A DNA stretch of 64,000 bases from Vibrio chagasii (GTDB lineage: Bacteria > Pseudomonadota > Gammaproteobacteria > Enterobacterales > Vibrionaceae). A program made the position numbers and the translations under genes. Positions 53,955 through 61,905 of this stretch are shown piece by piece. Location: NCBI RefSeq assembly GCF_002954585.1, contig NZ_MSCI01000004.1, forward strand, positions 170,413 to 234,412. The letters run 5' to 3'. The first letter of the stretch is position 1. Each line of letters begins with the position of its first letter. Under the pieces are notes generated by a model. It searched no databases. It had not been told where the DNA came from and saw only the letters and a program-made list of their open reading frames with translations.

Positions 53955-55223
53955 ATGATGGAAAAGTTTCGAGTTATTGGATCAGACAAGCCGCTAAGCG
54001 GTGAAGTGACGATCTCTGGCGCAAAAAACGCAGCGCTACCAATCCTATTTGCTTCAATTCTTGCTGAAGAGCCAGTAGAAGTAAGTAACGTTCCTCACCT
54101 ACGTGACATCGATACTACGATGGAACTGCTAAAGCGTTTAGGTGCGAAAGTATCACGTAATGGTAGCGTTCACGTTGATGGCAGCGAAATTAATGAATTT
54201 TGTGCGCCTTACGATTTAGTAAAAACAATGCGTGCTTCTATCTGGGCTTTGGGTCCTCTAGTTGCTCGTTTTGGTGAAGGCCAAGTGTCACTTCCTGGCG
54301 GTTGTGCAATTGGTGCTCGCCCTGTTGATCTGCATATCCATGGCCTAGAGCAACTAGGTGCAACTATTACATTGGAAGATGGTTATGTGAAAGCAAGTGT
54401 TGATGGCCGTCTGAAAGGCGCGCACATCGTGATGGATAAAGTAAGCGTAGGCGCTACGATCACTATCATGTGTGCAGCAACACTCGCAGAAGGTAAAACC
54501 GTATTAGATAACTCAGCGCGTGAGCCTGAAATTGTTGATACGGCTGATTTCCTTAACAAACTGGGTGCGAAGATTTCTGGCGCAGGTACAGACACAATTA
54601 CTATCGAAGGCGTTGAGCGTCTGGGTGGTGGTCAACACTCTGTGGTTGCAGACCGCATTGAAACGGGTACTTTCCTTGTTGCAGCAGCGGTTTCAGGCGG
54701 TAAAGTCGTTTGTCGTAACACTAACGCTCATCTTCTTGAAGCTGCCCTAGCGAAGCTTGAAGAAGCGGGTGCGAAGGTTGAAACGGGCGAAGACTGGATC
54801 AGCCTTGATATGACAGGTCGTGAGCTTAAAGCGGTGAAAATCGTAACGGCACCTCACCCTGGCTTCCCAACCGACATGCAAGCTCAGTTTACTCTGCTTA
54901 ACATGATGGCGAAGGGCAGTGGTGTGATCACTGAAACTATCTTCGAAAACCGTTTCATGCATATTCCTGAACTTCAGCGAATGGGTGCAAAAGCGGAGAT
55001 TGAAGGTAATACAGCTATCTGTGGTGAAACCGAACAGTTGAGCGGTGCTCAAGTAATGGCAACGGATCTTCGTGCATCTGCGAGCCTTGTTATTGCTGGT
55101 TGTATCGCACAAGGCGAAACCATCGTTGATCGTATCTATCACATCGATCGTGGCTACGATAAGATTGAAGATAAGCTTTCAGCGCTAGGCGCAAACATTA
55201 CCCGATTTCGTGACTCAAACTAA
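53955..55223 (+). CDS. murA: UDP-N-acetylglucosamine 1-carboxyvinyltransferase MurA
   Basis: A 422-residue enzyme with SGAKNAALP (Lys24, Asn25) and the PEP-reactive Cys117 in LPGGCAIGARPVDLHI, so a fosfomycin-sensitive type. It makes UDP-GlcNAc-enolpyruvate, the first committed peptidoglycan step. It is the last gene of the mla operon; a terminator follows 40 bases later. Confidence 0.97.
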   Translation: MMEKFRVIGSDKPLSGEVTISGAKNAALPILFASILAEEPVEVSNVPHLRDIDTTMELLKRLGAKVSRNGSVHVDGSEINEFCAPYDLVKTMRASIWALGPLVARFGEGQVSLPGGCAIGARPVDLHIHGLEQLGATITLEDGYVKASVDGRLKGAHIVMDKVSVGATITIMCAATLAEGKTVLDNSAREPEIVDTADFLNKLGAKISGAGTDTITIEGVERLGGGQHSVVADRIETGTFLVAAAVSGGKVVCRNTNAHLLEAALAKLEEAGAKVETGEDWISLDMTGRELKAVKIVTAPHPGFPTDMQAQFTLLNMMAKGSGVITETIFENRFMHIPELQRMGAKAEIEGNTAICGETEQLSGAQVMATDLRASASLVIAGCIAQGETIVDRIYHIDRGYDKIEDKLSALGANITRFRDSN

Positions 55224-55264
55224 CTTAGGTTAGTAAATTCATGAATCAGTAGCATGAAAACACA

Positions 55265-55294
55265 AAAGTCGGAACCTTGGTTTCGGCTTTTTTA
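55265..55294 (+). terminator. Terminator of murA
   Basis: Stem AAAGTCGGAA/TTTCGGCTTT with two G:U pairs, a six-base loop and a T-run. It ends the mla-murA operon before plsC. Confidence 0.8.
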
Positions 55295-55375
55295 TATTTG
55301 AATTTACCGCAAATGCATCTTCTTGCTTATTATAAAGTAAATAGGTGGGTGAGCTTTGCGGTTGTGAGGAACAAA

Positions 55376-56101
55376 ATGATAGCAATATTACGTATTTTCG
55401 CATTGGCAATATTTGCGATTCTTATGTTTGTATTCGGCTGTGGCTACTGTCTACTTAGCCCACGTAACCCGAAGCACGTATTTACCTTTGGTCGTTACTT
55501 CGGTCGTATGTCGAAAGTGTTTGGTATCAAGCTAGAGCTACGTATCCCTGAAGATGCTTACTCTCGTGGCCAACATGTTTATGTTGCGAACCATCAGAAT
55601 AACTGGGACCTGTTCACGGTATCATCGGCTGTGACACCTAAAGTGGTAACGGTTGGTAAGAAAAGCCTAGCGTGGATGCCTCTGTTTGGTCAGCTTTACT
55701 GGTTGACGGGTAATATCCTAATTGACCGTGCAAATCGCAGTAAAGCGGTTGGTACGATCGATCAAGTAGTCGATAACCTGAAAGACAGTGATGTTTCGGT
55801 ATGGATGTTCCCTGAAGGAACACGTTCACGTGGCCGTGGCCTGTTGCCATTTAAAACCGGTGCTTTCCATGCTGCTATTGGTGCTGGCTTACCAATTATC
55901 CCTATCGTATGTAGTTCTACAGGTGGCGTTAAGCTAAACCGTTGGAATAATGGCCACGTGATTGTGGAAATGCTAGACCCAATTAATACTGAAGGCTACG
56001 ACAAGTCGAACGTTCGTGAACTAGCAAACCTAACTCGTGGACAGATGGCGGCTAAGTTGGAAGAGCTAGACAAAGAAGTGATTGAGCTTAATAAGAAGTA
56101 G
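55376..56101 (+). CDS. plsC: 1-acylglycerol-3-phosphate O-acyltransferase (PlsC)
   Basis: I start at ATG 55376 (241 residues), with GAGGAAC upstream; the open frame extends to 55277 but that part covers the murA terminator. It has an N-terminal membrane helix, the HX4D motif HQNNWD (73-78) and FPEGTRSRG. It acylates lysophosphatidate to phosphatidate in phospholipid synthesis. A strong terminator follows. Confidence 0.93.
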   Translation: MIAILRIFALAIFAILMFVFGCGYCLLSPRNPKHVFTFGRYFGRMSKVFGIKLELRIPEDAYSRGQHVYVANHQNNWDLFTVSSAVTPKVVTVGKKSLAWMPLFGQLYWLTGNILIDRANRSKAVGTIDQVVDNLKDSDVSVWMFPEGTRSRGRGLLPFKTGAFHAAIGAGLPIIPIVCSSTGGVKLNRWNNGHVIVEMLDPINTEGYDKSNVRELANLTRGQMAAKLEELDKEVIELNKK

Positions 56102-56124
56102 CTTAAACGCAGAAAACGAATAAT

Positions 56125-56155
56125 AAAAAAGGTTGCCCAGTTGGCAACCTTTTTT
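56125..56155. terminator. Terminator between plsC and ridA
   Basis: Stem GGTTGCC/GGCAACC with a CAGTT loop and A/T-runs on both sides, serving both converging genes. Confidence 0.93.
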
Positions 56156-56209
56156 GTATCTCATCAGTGCTTACTTCAGCACTAAGCCACTGACTAAATA
56201 GAGTGAAGC

Positions 56210-56599
56210 CTATTTGCGAACTGCAATAGCTTCGATCTCGATACCAACATCTTTTGGTAGACGAGCTACTTCAACACATGAACGTGCAGGGTAGTTTGCA
56301 ACGCCGTGCTCATCAAAGAATTTACCGTAAACTTCGTTTACTGTGCCGAAGTCGTTTAGGTCTTTAACGAATACAGTTAGCTTAACGATGTCTTTTACAG
56401 TCAGGCCAGAAGCTTCTACAACCGCTTTAACGTTGTCTAGAGATTGGCGTGCTTGCTCTGCGATATCAGCAGATACTTCACCAGTTGCTGGGTTTACTGG
56501 GATTTGACCAGAAGTCAGTACCATGTTGCCAAGGTCAACGCCTTGTACGTATGGGCCGATTGCAGCTGGAGCAGATTCTGTGTGAAGTACTTTTGTCAT
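56210..56599 (-). CDS. ridA: 2-iminobutanoate/2-iminopropanoate deaminase RidA
   Basis: A 129-residue protein with APAAIGPYVQGV at the start and the catalytic Arg106 in YPARSCVEVARLPKD. It hydrolyses reactive enamines and imines made by PLP enzymes, protecting other enzymes. It is the gene after pyrI, the usual order in enterics and Vibrio. Confidence 0.95.
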   Translation of the reverse strand: MTKVLHTESAPAAIGPYVQGVDLGNMVLTSGQIPVNPATGEVSADIAEQARQSLDNVKAVVEASGLTVKDIVKLTVFVKDLNDFGTVNEVYGKFFDEHGVANYPARSCVEVARLPKDVGIEIEAIAVRK

Positions 56600-56672
56600 T
56601 GGTTTATTCCATCAGTTATTAGATAAAAATCGTTTTTCAGTGTGCCTACAAACCGCAGCTAGGTAAAGCGCA

Positions 56673-56698
56673 AAATACCCCGCACAGGCGAGGTATTT
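56673..56698 (-). terminator. Terminator of pyrBI
   Basis: An 11-bp stem AAATACCTCGC/GCGGGGTATTT (one G:U) with a four-base loop, followed by TTTTG on the minus strand, 37 bases after the pyrI stop. Confidence 0.8.
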
Positions 56699-56734
56699 CA
56701 TAGTTTTTACATTTATTGCGTGCTACGCGAAAGC

Positions 56735-57196
56735 TTATCTTTCGGTCACGATCTCGCGAGAGAAGACTTTTTCGCAGTACTTACATTTCAGGCGAATGTC
56801 TTCATTCTTTTCAAAGATCTTAAAGCTGCTCTCAACTGGCTCGTTGTGAGTGATACAGTTGGTGTTTGGACACTCAAACACATCGTTGATTTGCTCAGGC
56901 AGTTCAAGCGCTAGCTTCTTAACCACTTCGTAATCTTCAATTTGGTTTACCGTCGCATGAGGTGCGTAAAGTGCTAACTTGTTTGCTTGCTCTTCGGTAA
57001 TAAACACATTCTCAATTTTTAGTAAGTCTTTGCCACCAAGTGCTGAAGAAGGCAGATTTAAACCAATAGTGACACGCTGATGAGAGTTGTGCATATCAAA
57101 CAGTTTTAGCACCTTGATCCCGATGTTTGCTGGGATATGGTCGATAACGGTACCGTTCTTGATTGCTTCAACTTTTAATTGAGTCTCTTTAGACAT
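56735..57196 (-). CDS. pyrI: Aspartate carbamoyltransferase regulatory chain PyrI
   Basis: A 153-residue protein with an N-terminal nucleotide-binding domain and a C-terminal zinc domain; the four cysteines are Cys109, Cys114, Cys138 and Cys141 (CPNTNC, CKYC). It forms the dodecamer with PyrB and gives CTP/ATP allostery. It lies 12 bases after pyrB. Confidence 0.96.
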   Translation of the reverse strand: MSKETQLKVEAIKNGTVIDHIPANIGIKVLKLFDMHNSHQRVTIGLNLPSSALGGKDLLKIENVFITEEQANKLALYAPHATVNQIEDYEVVKKLALELPEQINDVFECPNTNCITHNEPVESSFKIFEKNEDIRLKCKYCEKVFSREIVTER

Positions 57197-57208
57197 GATA
57201 TCTCTCCT

Positions 57209-58138
57209 CTACAGCGTTTCGTTAAGAACAAGGGCTAGTAATGCTTCACGTGCGTAAACACCATTTTCAGCTTGCTGGAAGTAGTAAGCGTAAGGTGTTT
57301 TGTCGACATCTACAGTGATTTCATCAACGCGAGGAAGTGGGTGCAGTACCTTCAAGTTGTCACGTGCATTTTCTAATAGTGCAGCCGTTAGGATGTAGGC
57401 TGACTTGATGTGAGCGTATTCAGACTCATCAAAGCGTTCTTTCTGTACGCGAGTCATGTATAGAACATCCAGCTCAGGAATCACATCTTCCATGTCGGTC
57501 AGTAGTTGGTACTTGATGCCAGCTTCGTCAAGCTCTTCACAGATGTAATCAGGCATAGCCAAGGCTTCTGGCGCTACAAAGTAGAAACAGATGTTATCGA
57601 ACTTAGCCAGTGCTTGAGTGAGAGAGTGAACCGTACGGCCGTATTTAAGGTCACCAACGAACGCGACATTAAGGTTGTCTAGGCGGCCTTGTGTTTCCGC
57701 GATAGAGAAAAGGTCAAGCAGGGTCTGTGTTGGGTGTTGGTTAGCACCATCACCAGCGTTGATTACTGGGACACCATTAGAGAACTCAGACGCTAGGCGA
57801 GCTGCACCTTCTTGAGGGTGACGCATTACATAAGCATCAACGTATGAAGAGATAACCTGTACTGAGTCTGCCAGCGTTTCGCCCTTTTTCGCTAGTGAGG
57901 TGTTACCGCCGCTGTCGAAACCAATCACATCACCACCGATGCGTTGAATCGCAGTTTCAAAAGAGAGACGAGTTCGCGTTGAAGGTTCGAAGAAGCAGCT
58001 AGCCACAACTTTGTTCTTGATAAGTTCTGGGTTTGGTTCTGCTTTAAGCTGACCAGCCGTTTGAACAATTAATTCTAGCTCTTCACGAGAAAGCTCTGGA
58101 ATTGAGATGATGTGCTTTTGATAGAGCGAATTCGCCAT
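57209..58138 (-). CDS. pyrB: Aspartate carbamoyltransferase catalytic chain PyrB
   Basis: I start at ATG 58138 (309 residues), which aligns with E. coli PyrB (MANxLYQKHIISI); the ATG 15 bases upstream is less good. Carbamoyl-phosphate sites STRTR (53-57), MRHPQEGAA, HPTQT and HPLPRVDE are all present. It makes carbamoyl-aspartate, the first step of pyrimidine synthesis. A leader peptide and attenuator precede it. Confidence 0.96.
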   Translation of the reverse strand: MANSLYQKHIISIPELSREELELIVQTAGQLKAEPNPELIKNKVVASCFFEPSTRTRLSFETAIQRIGGDVIGFDSGGNTSLAKKGETLADSVQVISSYVDAYVMRHPQEGAARLASEFSNGVPVINAGDGANQHPTQTLLDLFSIAETQGRLDNLNVAFVGDLKYGRTVHSLTQALAKFDNICFYFVAPEALAMPDYICEELDEAGIKYQLLTDMEDVIPELDVLYMTRVQKERFDESEYAHIKSAYILTAALLENARDNLKVLHPLPRVDEITVDVDKTPYAYYFQQAENGVYAREALLALVLNETL

Positions 58139-58170
58139 GATCTTCTTCCCCACAATAATGTATTGGCCAC

Positions 58171-58198
58171 AAAAAAGCCCCCCATAATGGGAGGCTTT
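58171..58198 (-). terminator. pyrBI attenuator
   Basis: On the minus strand AAAGCCTCCC/GGGGGGCTTT forms a strong hairpin with an ATTAT loop, followed by TTTTTT. It stands between the leader ORF stop and pyrB, the position of the E. coli pyrBI attenuator. Confidence 0.88.
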
Positions 58199-58310
58199 AA
58201 AAAAGTGCTGAAAAGCAGAATAGACCGCCTGGCAAGCATGCTAGCTTACGAGCAATATTAGGTGTTTTCACAATCTTATTATGTGTGATCACAATATTGG
58301 TTGGCGTCAT
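58197..58310 (-). CDS. pyrL: pyrBI leader peptide PyrL
   Basis: A 37-residue ORF, ATG at 58310 and TAA overlapping the first bases of the attenuator stem. The end reads GGLFCFSALF, coded by a T-rich stretch (TTC TGC TTT TCA GCA CTT TTT), the region where RNA polymerase would pause when UTP is low. In E. coli, low UTP lets the ribosome follow closely and block the attenuator. The amino acid sequence differs from E. coli PyrL, but the position and U-rich end fit. Confidence 0.72.
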   Translation of the reverse strand: MTPTNIVITHNKIVKTPNIARKLACLPGGLFCFSALF

Positions 58311-58339
58311 TTTCACTACTCTCAGACAAATTGCCGAGA

Positions 58340-58367
58340 ATTATACGCTTTCAATTTGTGAGCGCAA
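58340..58367 (-). promoter_or_regulatory. pyrL-pyrBI promoter
   Basis: On the minus strand a -35 TTGCGC and a -10 TATAAT are separated by 16 bases, about 30 bases before the leader ATG. Confidence 0.65.
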
Positions 58368-58407
58368 GCGATTACATCAAGCTTTTGTTTACTTTCACTA
58401 TTCTCAA

Positions 58408-59409
58408 TTAACCGAGTGTTGCGACCATAATGGCTTTGATGGTGTGCATGCGATTTTCCGCTTCATCAAACACAATAGAGTAGTCAGATTCAAACACTTC
58501 ATCCGTCACTTCCAAACCGTTCATGCCATATTTATCAGCCACTTGCTGGCCGATGACGGTCTCATTATTGTGGAAAGCGGGTAAGCAGTGCATGAATTTC
58601 ACTTGCGGGTTGCCCGTCAACTTAATCACATCCATATTCACTTGATATGGTTTCATCACTGCCACACGTTCATCCCAAGCTTCTGGCGCTTCGCCCATCG
58701 ATACCCAAACATCGGTGTAGAGGAAGTCACAGCCTTTTACGCCTTCAGCAACGTCTTCAGTCAGCGTGATTTTAGCGCCGGTACTTTGCGCGATAGCTTG
58801 GCACTCTTCGACAAGTTGTTCTTCTGGCCAGAAGGCTTTTGGCGCGACAAGACGAATATCCATGCCCATCTTGGCTGCTCCTACTAATAGAGAGTTACCC
58901 ATATTGTTACGAGCATCACCCAGATAAGCAAAGCTGATTTGATGCAGCTGTTTACCGCGACCATGTTCGATCATGGTCAGGAAGTCAGCCAAGATCTGAG
59001 TTGGGTGAAATTCATCAGTAAGGCCATTCCACACTGGAACACCAGCATAAGTGCCAAGGTCTTCGACGATGCTCTGACCAAAGCCACGGTACTCGATGCC
59101 ATCGTACATACGGCCTAATACGCGTGCAGTATCTTTCATTGATTCTTTTTGACCGATCTGAGAGCCCGAAGGGCCCAAGTAAGACACTTGAGCACCTTGA
59201 TCAAAAGCGGCGACTTCAAACGCACATCGAGTTCGTGTTGATGCCTTTTCAAAGATCAAAGCGATGTTTTTACCAGTAAGCTTCTTCTGCTCAGTACCTG
59301 CATACTTAGCTTTTTTTAGGTCAGCTGACAGGTCGAGTAAAAACTGAATCTCTTTAGGAGTAAAGTCGAGTAGTTTTAGAAAGTTACGATTGCGAAGATT
59401 AAAGGCCAT
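58408..59409 (-). CDS. argF: Ornithine carbamoyltransferase ArgF
   Basis: A 333-residue enzyme with STRTR (57-61) and HCLPAFH in the ornithine site. It converts ornithine and carbamoyl phosphate to citrulline. It is separated from the upstream arcA by a terminator and has a good ribosome site (AAGGAGCG) and a possible half-matched ARG box at 59472-59489. It may work in biosynthesis or, with arcA, in the reverse direction. Confidence 0.95.
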   Translation of the reverse strand: MAFNLRNRNFLKLLDFTPKEIQFLLDLSADLKKAKYAGTEQKKLTGKNIALIFEKASTRTRCAFEVAAFDQGAQVSYLGPSGSQIGQKESMKDTARVLGRMYDGIEYRGFGQSIVEDLGTYAGVPVWNGLTDEFHPTQILADFLTMIEHGRGKQLHQISFAYLGDARNNMGNSLLVGAAKMGMDIRLVAPKAFWPEEQLVEECQAIAQSTGAKITLTEDVAEGVKGCDFLYTDVWVSMGEAPEAWDERVAVMKPYQVNMDVIKLTGNPQVKFMHCLPAFHNNETVIGQQVADKYGMNGLEVTDEVFESDYSIVFDEAENRMHTIKAIMVATLG

Positions 59410-59471
59410 CTTTCGCTCCTTGCGTATATAGAATCAATGAAGAACTTAGTTAAACATAAAAATGCTATATT

Positions 59472-59489
59472 TGTGAATATTTATTTTGT
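59472..59489. promoter_or_regulatory. Weak ARG-box-like site upstream of argF
   Basis: TGAAT ATTT ATTTT matches the ArgR half-site TGAAT fully and the second half (ATTCA) at three of five bases. It lies 63-80 bases before argF. A second good box is not visible. Confidence 0.3.
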
Positions 59490-59498
59490 TTATTTCAT

Positions 59499-59529
59499 AA
59501 AAAAAGGCCAGTGCAATAGTACTGGCCTA
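59499..59529 (-). terminator. Terminator of arcA
   Basis: A minus-strand stem AGGCCAGT/ACTGGCCT with an eight-base loop is followed by a run of T, 40-70 bases after the arcA stop. It shows that arcA and argF are at least partly separate units. Confidence 0.85.
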
Positions 59530-59567
59530 GTTGAGTGATTGTATTTTTACTCTATTGAGCTATCCGC

Positions 59568-60788
59568 TTAGATACCGTCTCTTTCGATAGGGCAGCTCAT
59601 ACAACGAGCGCCACCACGGCCACGCCCCAGTTCATTGCCAGGAATCGTCAGAACTTCGATACCTGCTTTGTCGTACTTCTCGTTAGTGTAAACATTACGC
59701 TCGTAACTGATAACCGTACCTGGTTTCACTGTTAGTACGTTGTTGGCGTCATTCCACTGCTCACGTTCAGCCTCGTAGTTGTCACCACCTGTGGTGATGA
59801 TCTTAAGCTGATCAAGGCCAAGCGCACCTTCAATCGCTGATAGGTAGTTTTCCGCTTTCTCTACGCGCATTTCACCATTCTCTTTTGGTGTTAGGCGCCA
59901 GGTGTCTAAATCTTTACGAACGATTTCTGGGTACACAGAGAAGGTATCGATATCCATGTGTGTCATCACCGTATCAAGATGCATACATGAACGGTGCTTC
60001 GGTAGATCTATAGCGATCACTTCTGTAGCCTGCCCTGACTTAAATAGGCTCGCCGCTAAGTTCTCAACACCTTGTGGCTTGGTTCGCTCAGAAATACCGA
60101 TAAGTACTGCGCCTTTACCAATAACCAGGACATCGCCGCCTTCAATGTTGGCGTTGTCGTAATGAAGGTCCTCATCGCCAAAGTACTTAATGAAGTCTTG
60201 TCCTGCAAACACTGGGTGCCAGCGATAGATAGCACGCAGATGGTTTGTCTCACGTTGACGTGCTGGCTTCATCATTGGGTTTAGCGATACACCGCCATAA
60301 ACCCAACACGAAGTATCACGTGTAAATAAGTGGTTCGGAAGTGGCTCGATAACGAAATCTAGTGGGCGATGCATTTTAGGAAGCATCGATGATGATTTGA
60401 TAGGAAGCTCCGAATACGCCAAGCCACCTAGTAAGATTGTTGCTAGATGCTCATTATCCATTTGAGCAAGATAGTTTCTTAGGTCACGGGCAAAAGTAGG
60501 CCCATAACGGAAATCTGAGATTTGAGTGTTTAGCAGCCATTCGCGAGCTTGAGGTACGGCAAGCGTCTCTACCAATAAATCGTGCAGTAGCAGTACTTCT
60601 ACGTCTTGCTTACGTAGTGTCTCTGCAAAGGCATCGTGTTCTTCACCAGCAGCTTCAACAGCCAACACATCATCAAACAGAAGGTCATGACAGTTAGAAG
60701 GGGTGAGGTGGGTGAGTGCTCTTTCAGGTCGATTTAGGAGAACTCGTCTTAATTGACCGACTTCGGAGCCAACGTACAGCTTACTCAT
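59568..60788 (-). CDS. arcA: Arginine deiminase ArcA
   Basis: A 406-residue enzyme. Guanidinium-binding and catalytic blocks are present: FTRDTSCWVYGG, NIEGGDVLVIG, HLDTVMTHMD and GGARCMSCP with the nucleophile Cys399. It converts arginine to citrulline and ammonia. No carbamate kinase (arcC) or arcD gene is adjacent, so the local unit lacks the complete ADI fermentation operon. Confidence 0.95.
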   Translation of the reverse strand: MSKLYVGSEVGQLRRVLLNRPERALTHLTPSNCHDLLFDDVLAVEAAGEEHDAFAETLRKQDVEVLLLHDLLVETLAVPQAREWLLNTQISDFRYGPTFARDLRNYLAQMDNEHLATILLGGLAYSELPIKSSSMLPKMHRPLDFVIEPLPNHLFTRDTSCWVYGGVSLNPMMKPARQRETNHLRAIYRWHPVFAGQDFIKYFGDEDLHYDNANIEGGDVLVIGKGAVLIGISERTKPQGVENLAASLFKSGQATEVIAIDLPKHRSCMHLDTVMTHMDIDTFSVYPEIVRKDLDTWRLTPKENGEMRVEKAENYLSAIEGALGLDQLKIITTGGDNYEAEREQWNDANNVLTVKPGTVISYERNVYTNEKYDKAGIEVLTIPGNELGRGRGGARCMSCPIERDGI

Positions 60789-61364
60789 TTTGCATCCTTA
60801 CTTTTAATCCAGCGTCTATTTATGACAAGCTTGATCGTAATATGCAAGTTTTAGAGTGCGTGTAAAAGTGAAGTATTTTTGAAATTATCCGAACTAAAAA
60901 CCATTTTTAAATAGAAAATAGGTGTTAAATTCTAATTGAATGCGTGTGGCATGGAACAACATTTTTGCGGATCTATGCTCTATCTGCAGCCTGCCTGAAA
61001 TCTATTTTGCTTATTATTAATGATTTTTTATTCACTATTATGAACTTTTTGAAAGCAACTTGAGGTTTTATGCATCTCAAAACCAGTTCAGCATATGCAT
61101 TCACCATGACTAAGCACGCAATTTCTATTTAATATGCTCAAAAGTGATAATAGAGACGAAATGCTGAAATAGTCGTCAGTTAATAAAATGTTGAAAATTT
61201 GTTTCTGTGATTTTGATTTCACTTTTGAATTGATATCACCTCCGCTATCTAGCGATAAACTTATCTTTCTAGGCTTGATCTGGGTGGCTTTTCTGGACGA
61301 TCCGTGCCATATTTCGTGGCAATCAAATTTGATCTTTTCATAGTCAACACTCTGGAGCAGACAC
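60789..61364. other. Divergent intergenic region arcA-rraB (576 bp)
   Basis: AT-rich. It has an ARG-box-like site (61019-61036), a 12-bp palindrome ATCAAATTTGAT (61322-61333) 32 bases before rraB, and the likely arcA promoter near 60810-60850. A minus-strand open frame at 61088-61366 has low-complexity content and overlaps the rraB start; it is not accepted as a gene. Confidence 0.5.
61019..61036. promoter_or_regulatory. ARG-box-like site upstream of arcA
   Basis: AATGATTTTTTATTCACT differs at one base from the ArgR consensus WNTGAATWWWWATTCANW. A weaker second copy follows two bases later. It lies 231-248 bases upstream of the arcA ATG, rather far for a classical repressor site but possible for activation. 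Confidence 0.4.
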
Positions 61365-61781
61365 ATGTCTCACGAAGATGAATATCTATCAGTAGCGGAA
61401 TTAATTGAATTTCAAAAGGAAGAGACTCGCGACATCATTGAAGCATTAATTGAAGATGGTAGCGATCCTGAAGCTCTATACGATATCGAGCATCACCTAT
61501 TTGCTGAAGATTTTGAAGTGCTTGAGAAAGCCGTTGTTGAAGCATTCAAAATGGGTTTTGAAGTACTTGAAGCTGAAGAGACAGAAGACGAAGATGGCAA
61601 CAAGCTACTTTGTTGTGATGCGACTATGCAGTCAGCTCTAGATGCAGAAGCGATCGATGCGCAAGTTGAGAAGCTTGTGAACCTTGCAGAGAAATTCGAC
61701 ATTATCTATGACGGTTGGGGCACTTACTACGAAGGTGAAGATGCTATCTACCCTGAAGAAGATGATGAAGGCGAAGAGTAA
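61365..61781 (+). CDS. rraB: Ribonuclease E inhibitor RraB
   Basis: A 138-residue very acidic protein with YLSVAELIEFQKEETRDIIEALIEDGSDPEALYDIEHH and YDGWGTYYEG-type C-terminus, the RraB family. It binds the C-terminal half of RNase E and alters its cleavage. It is next to the arg region as in E. coli (argI-rraB). A ribosome site CTGGAG lies 9 bases upstream and a terminator follows. Confidence 0.94.
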   Translation: MSHEDEYLSVAELIEFQKEETRDIIEALIEDGSDPEALYDIEHHLFAEDFEVLEKAVVEAFKMGFEVLEAEETEDEDGNKLLCCDATMQSALDAEAIDAQVEKLVNLAEKFDIIYDGWGTYYEGEDAIYPEEDDEGEE

Positions 61782-61800
61782 TTTCTTCCCAGTTTGAAAA

Positions 61801-61827
61801 GTGCCAGCCTTGAGCTGGCATTTTTTT
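61801..61827 (+). terminator. Terminator of rraB
   Basis: Stem TGCCAGC/GCTGGCA with a CTTGA loop and seven T, 20 bases after the stop. Confidence 0.9.
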
Positions 61828-61905
61828 ATCCTCAGAAAAATAAATGTCTTTAAATGCATTCATTCATTATAATGCGGTCAAAATTGATCTAGCTCAAGGA
61901 ATGAT

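Noticed and set aside
55277..55375. N-terminal extension of plsC
   Set aside because: It would be translated from the murA terminator, and ATG 55376 has a ribosome site and a normal first helix.
61088..61366. 92-residue minus-strand open frame between arcA and rraB
   Set aside because: It has low-complexity Ser/Lys/Leu content, no ribosome site and overlaps the rraB start codon. It resembles a chance frame in AT-rich DNA.
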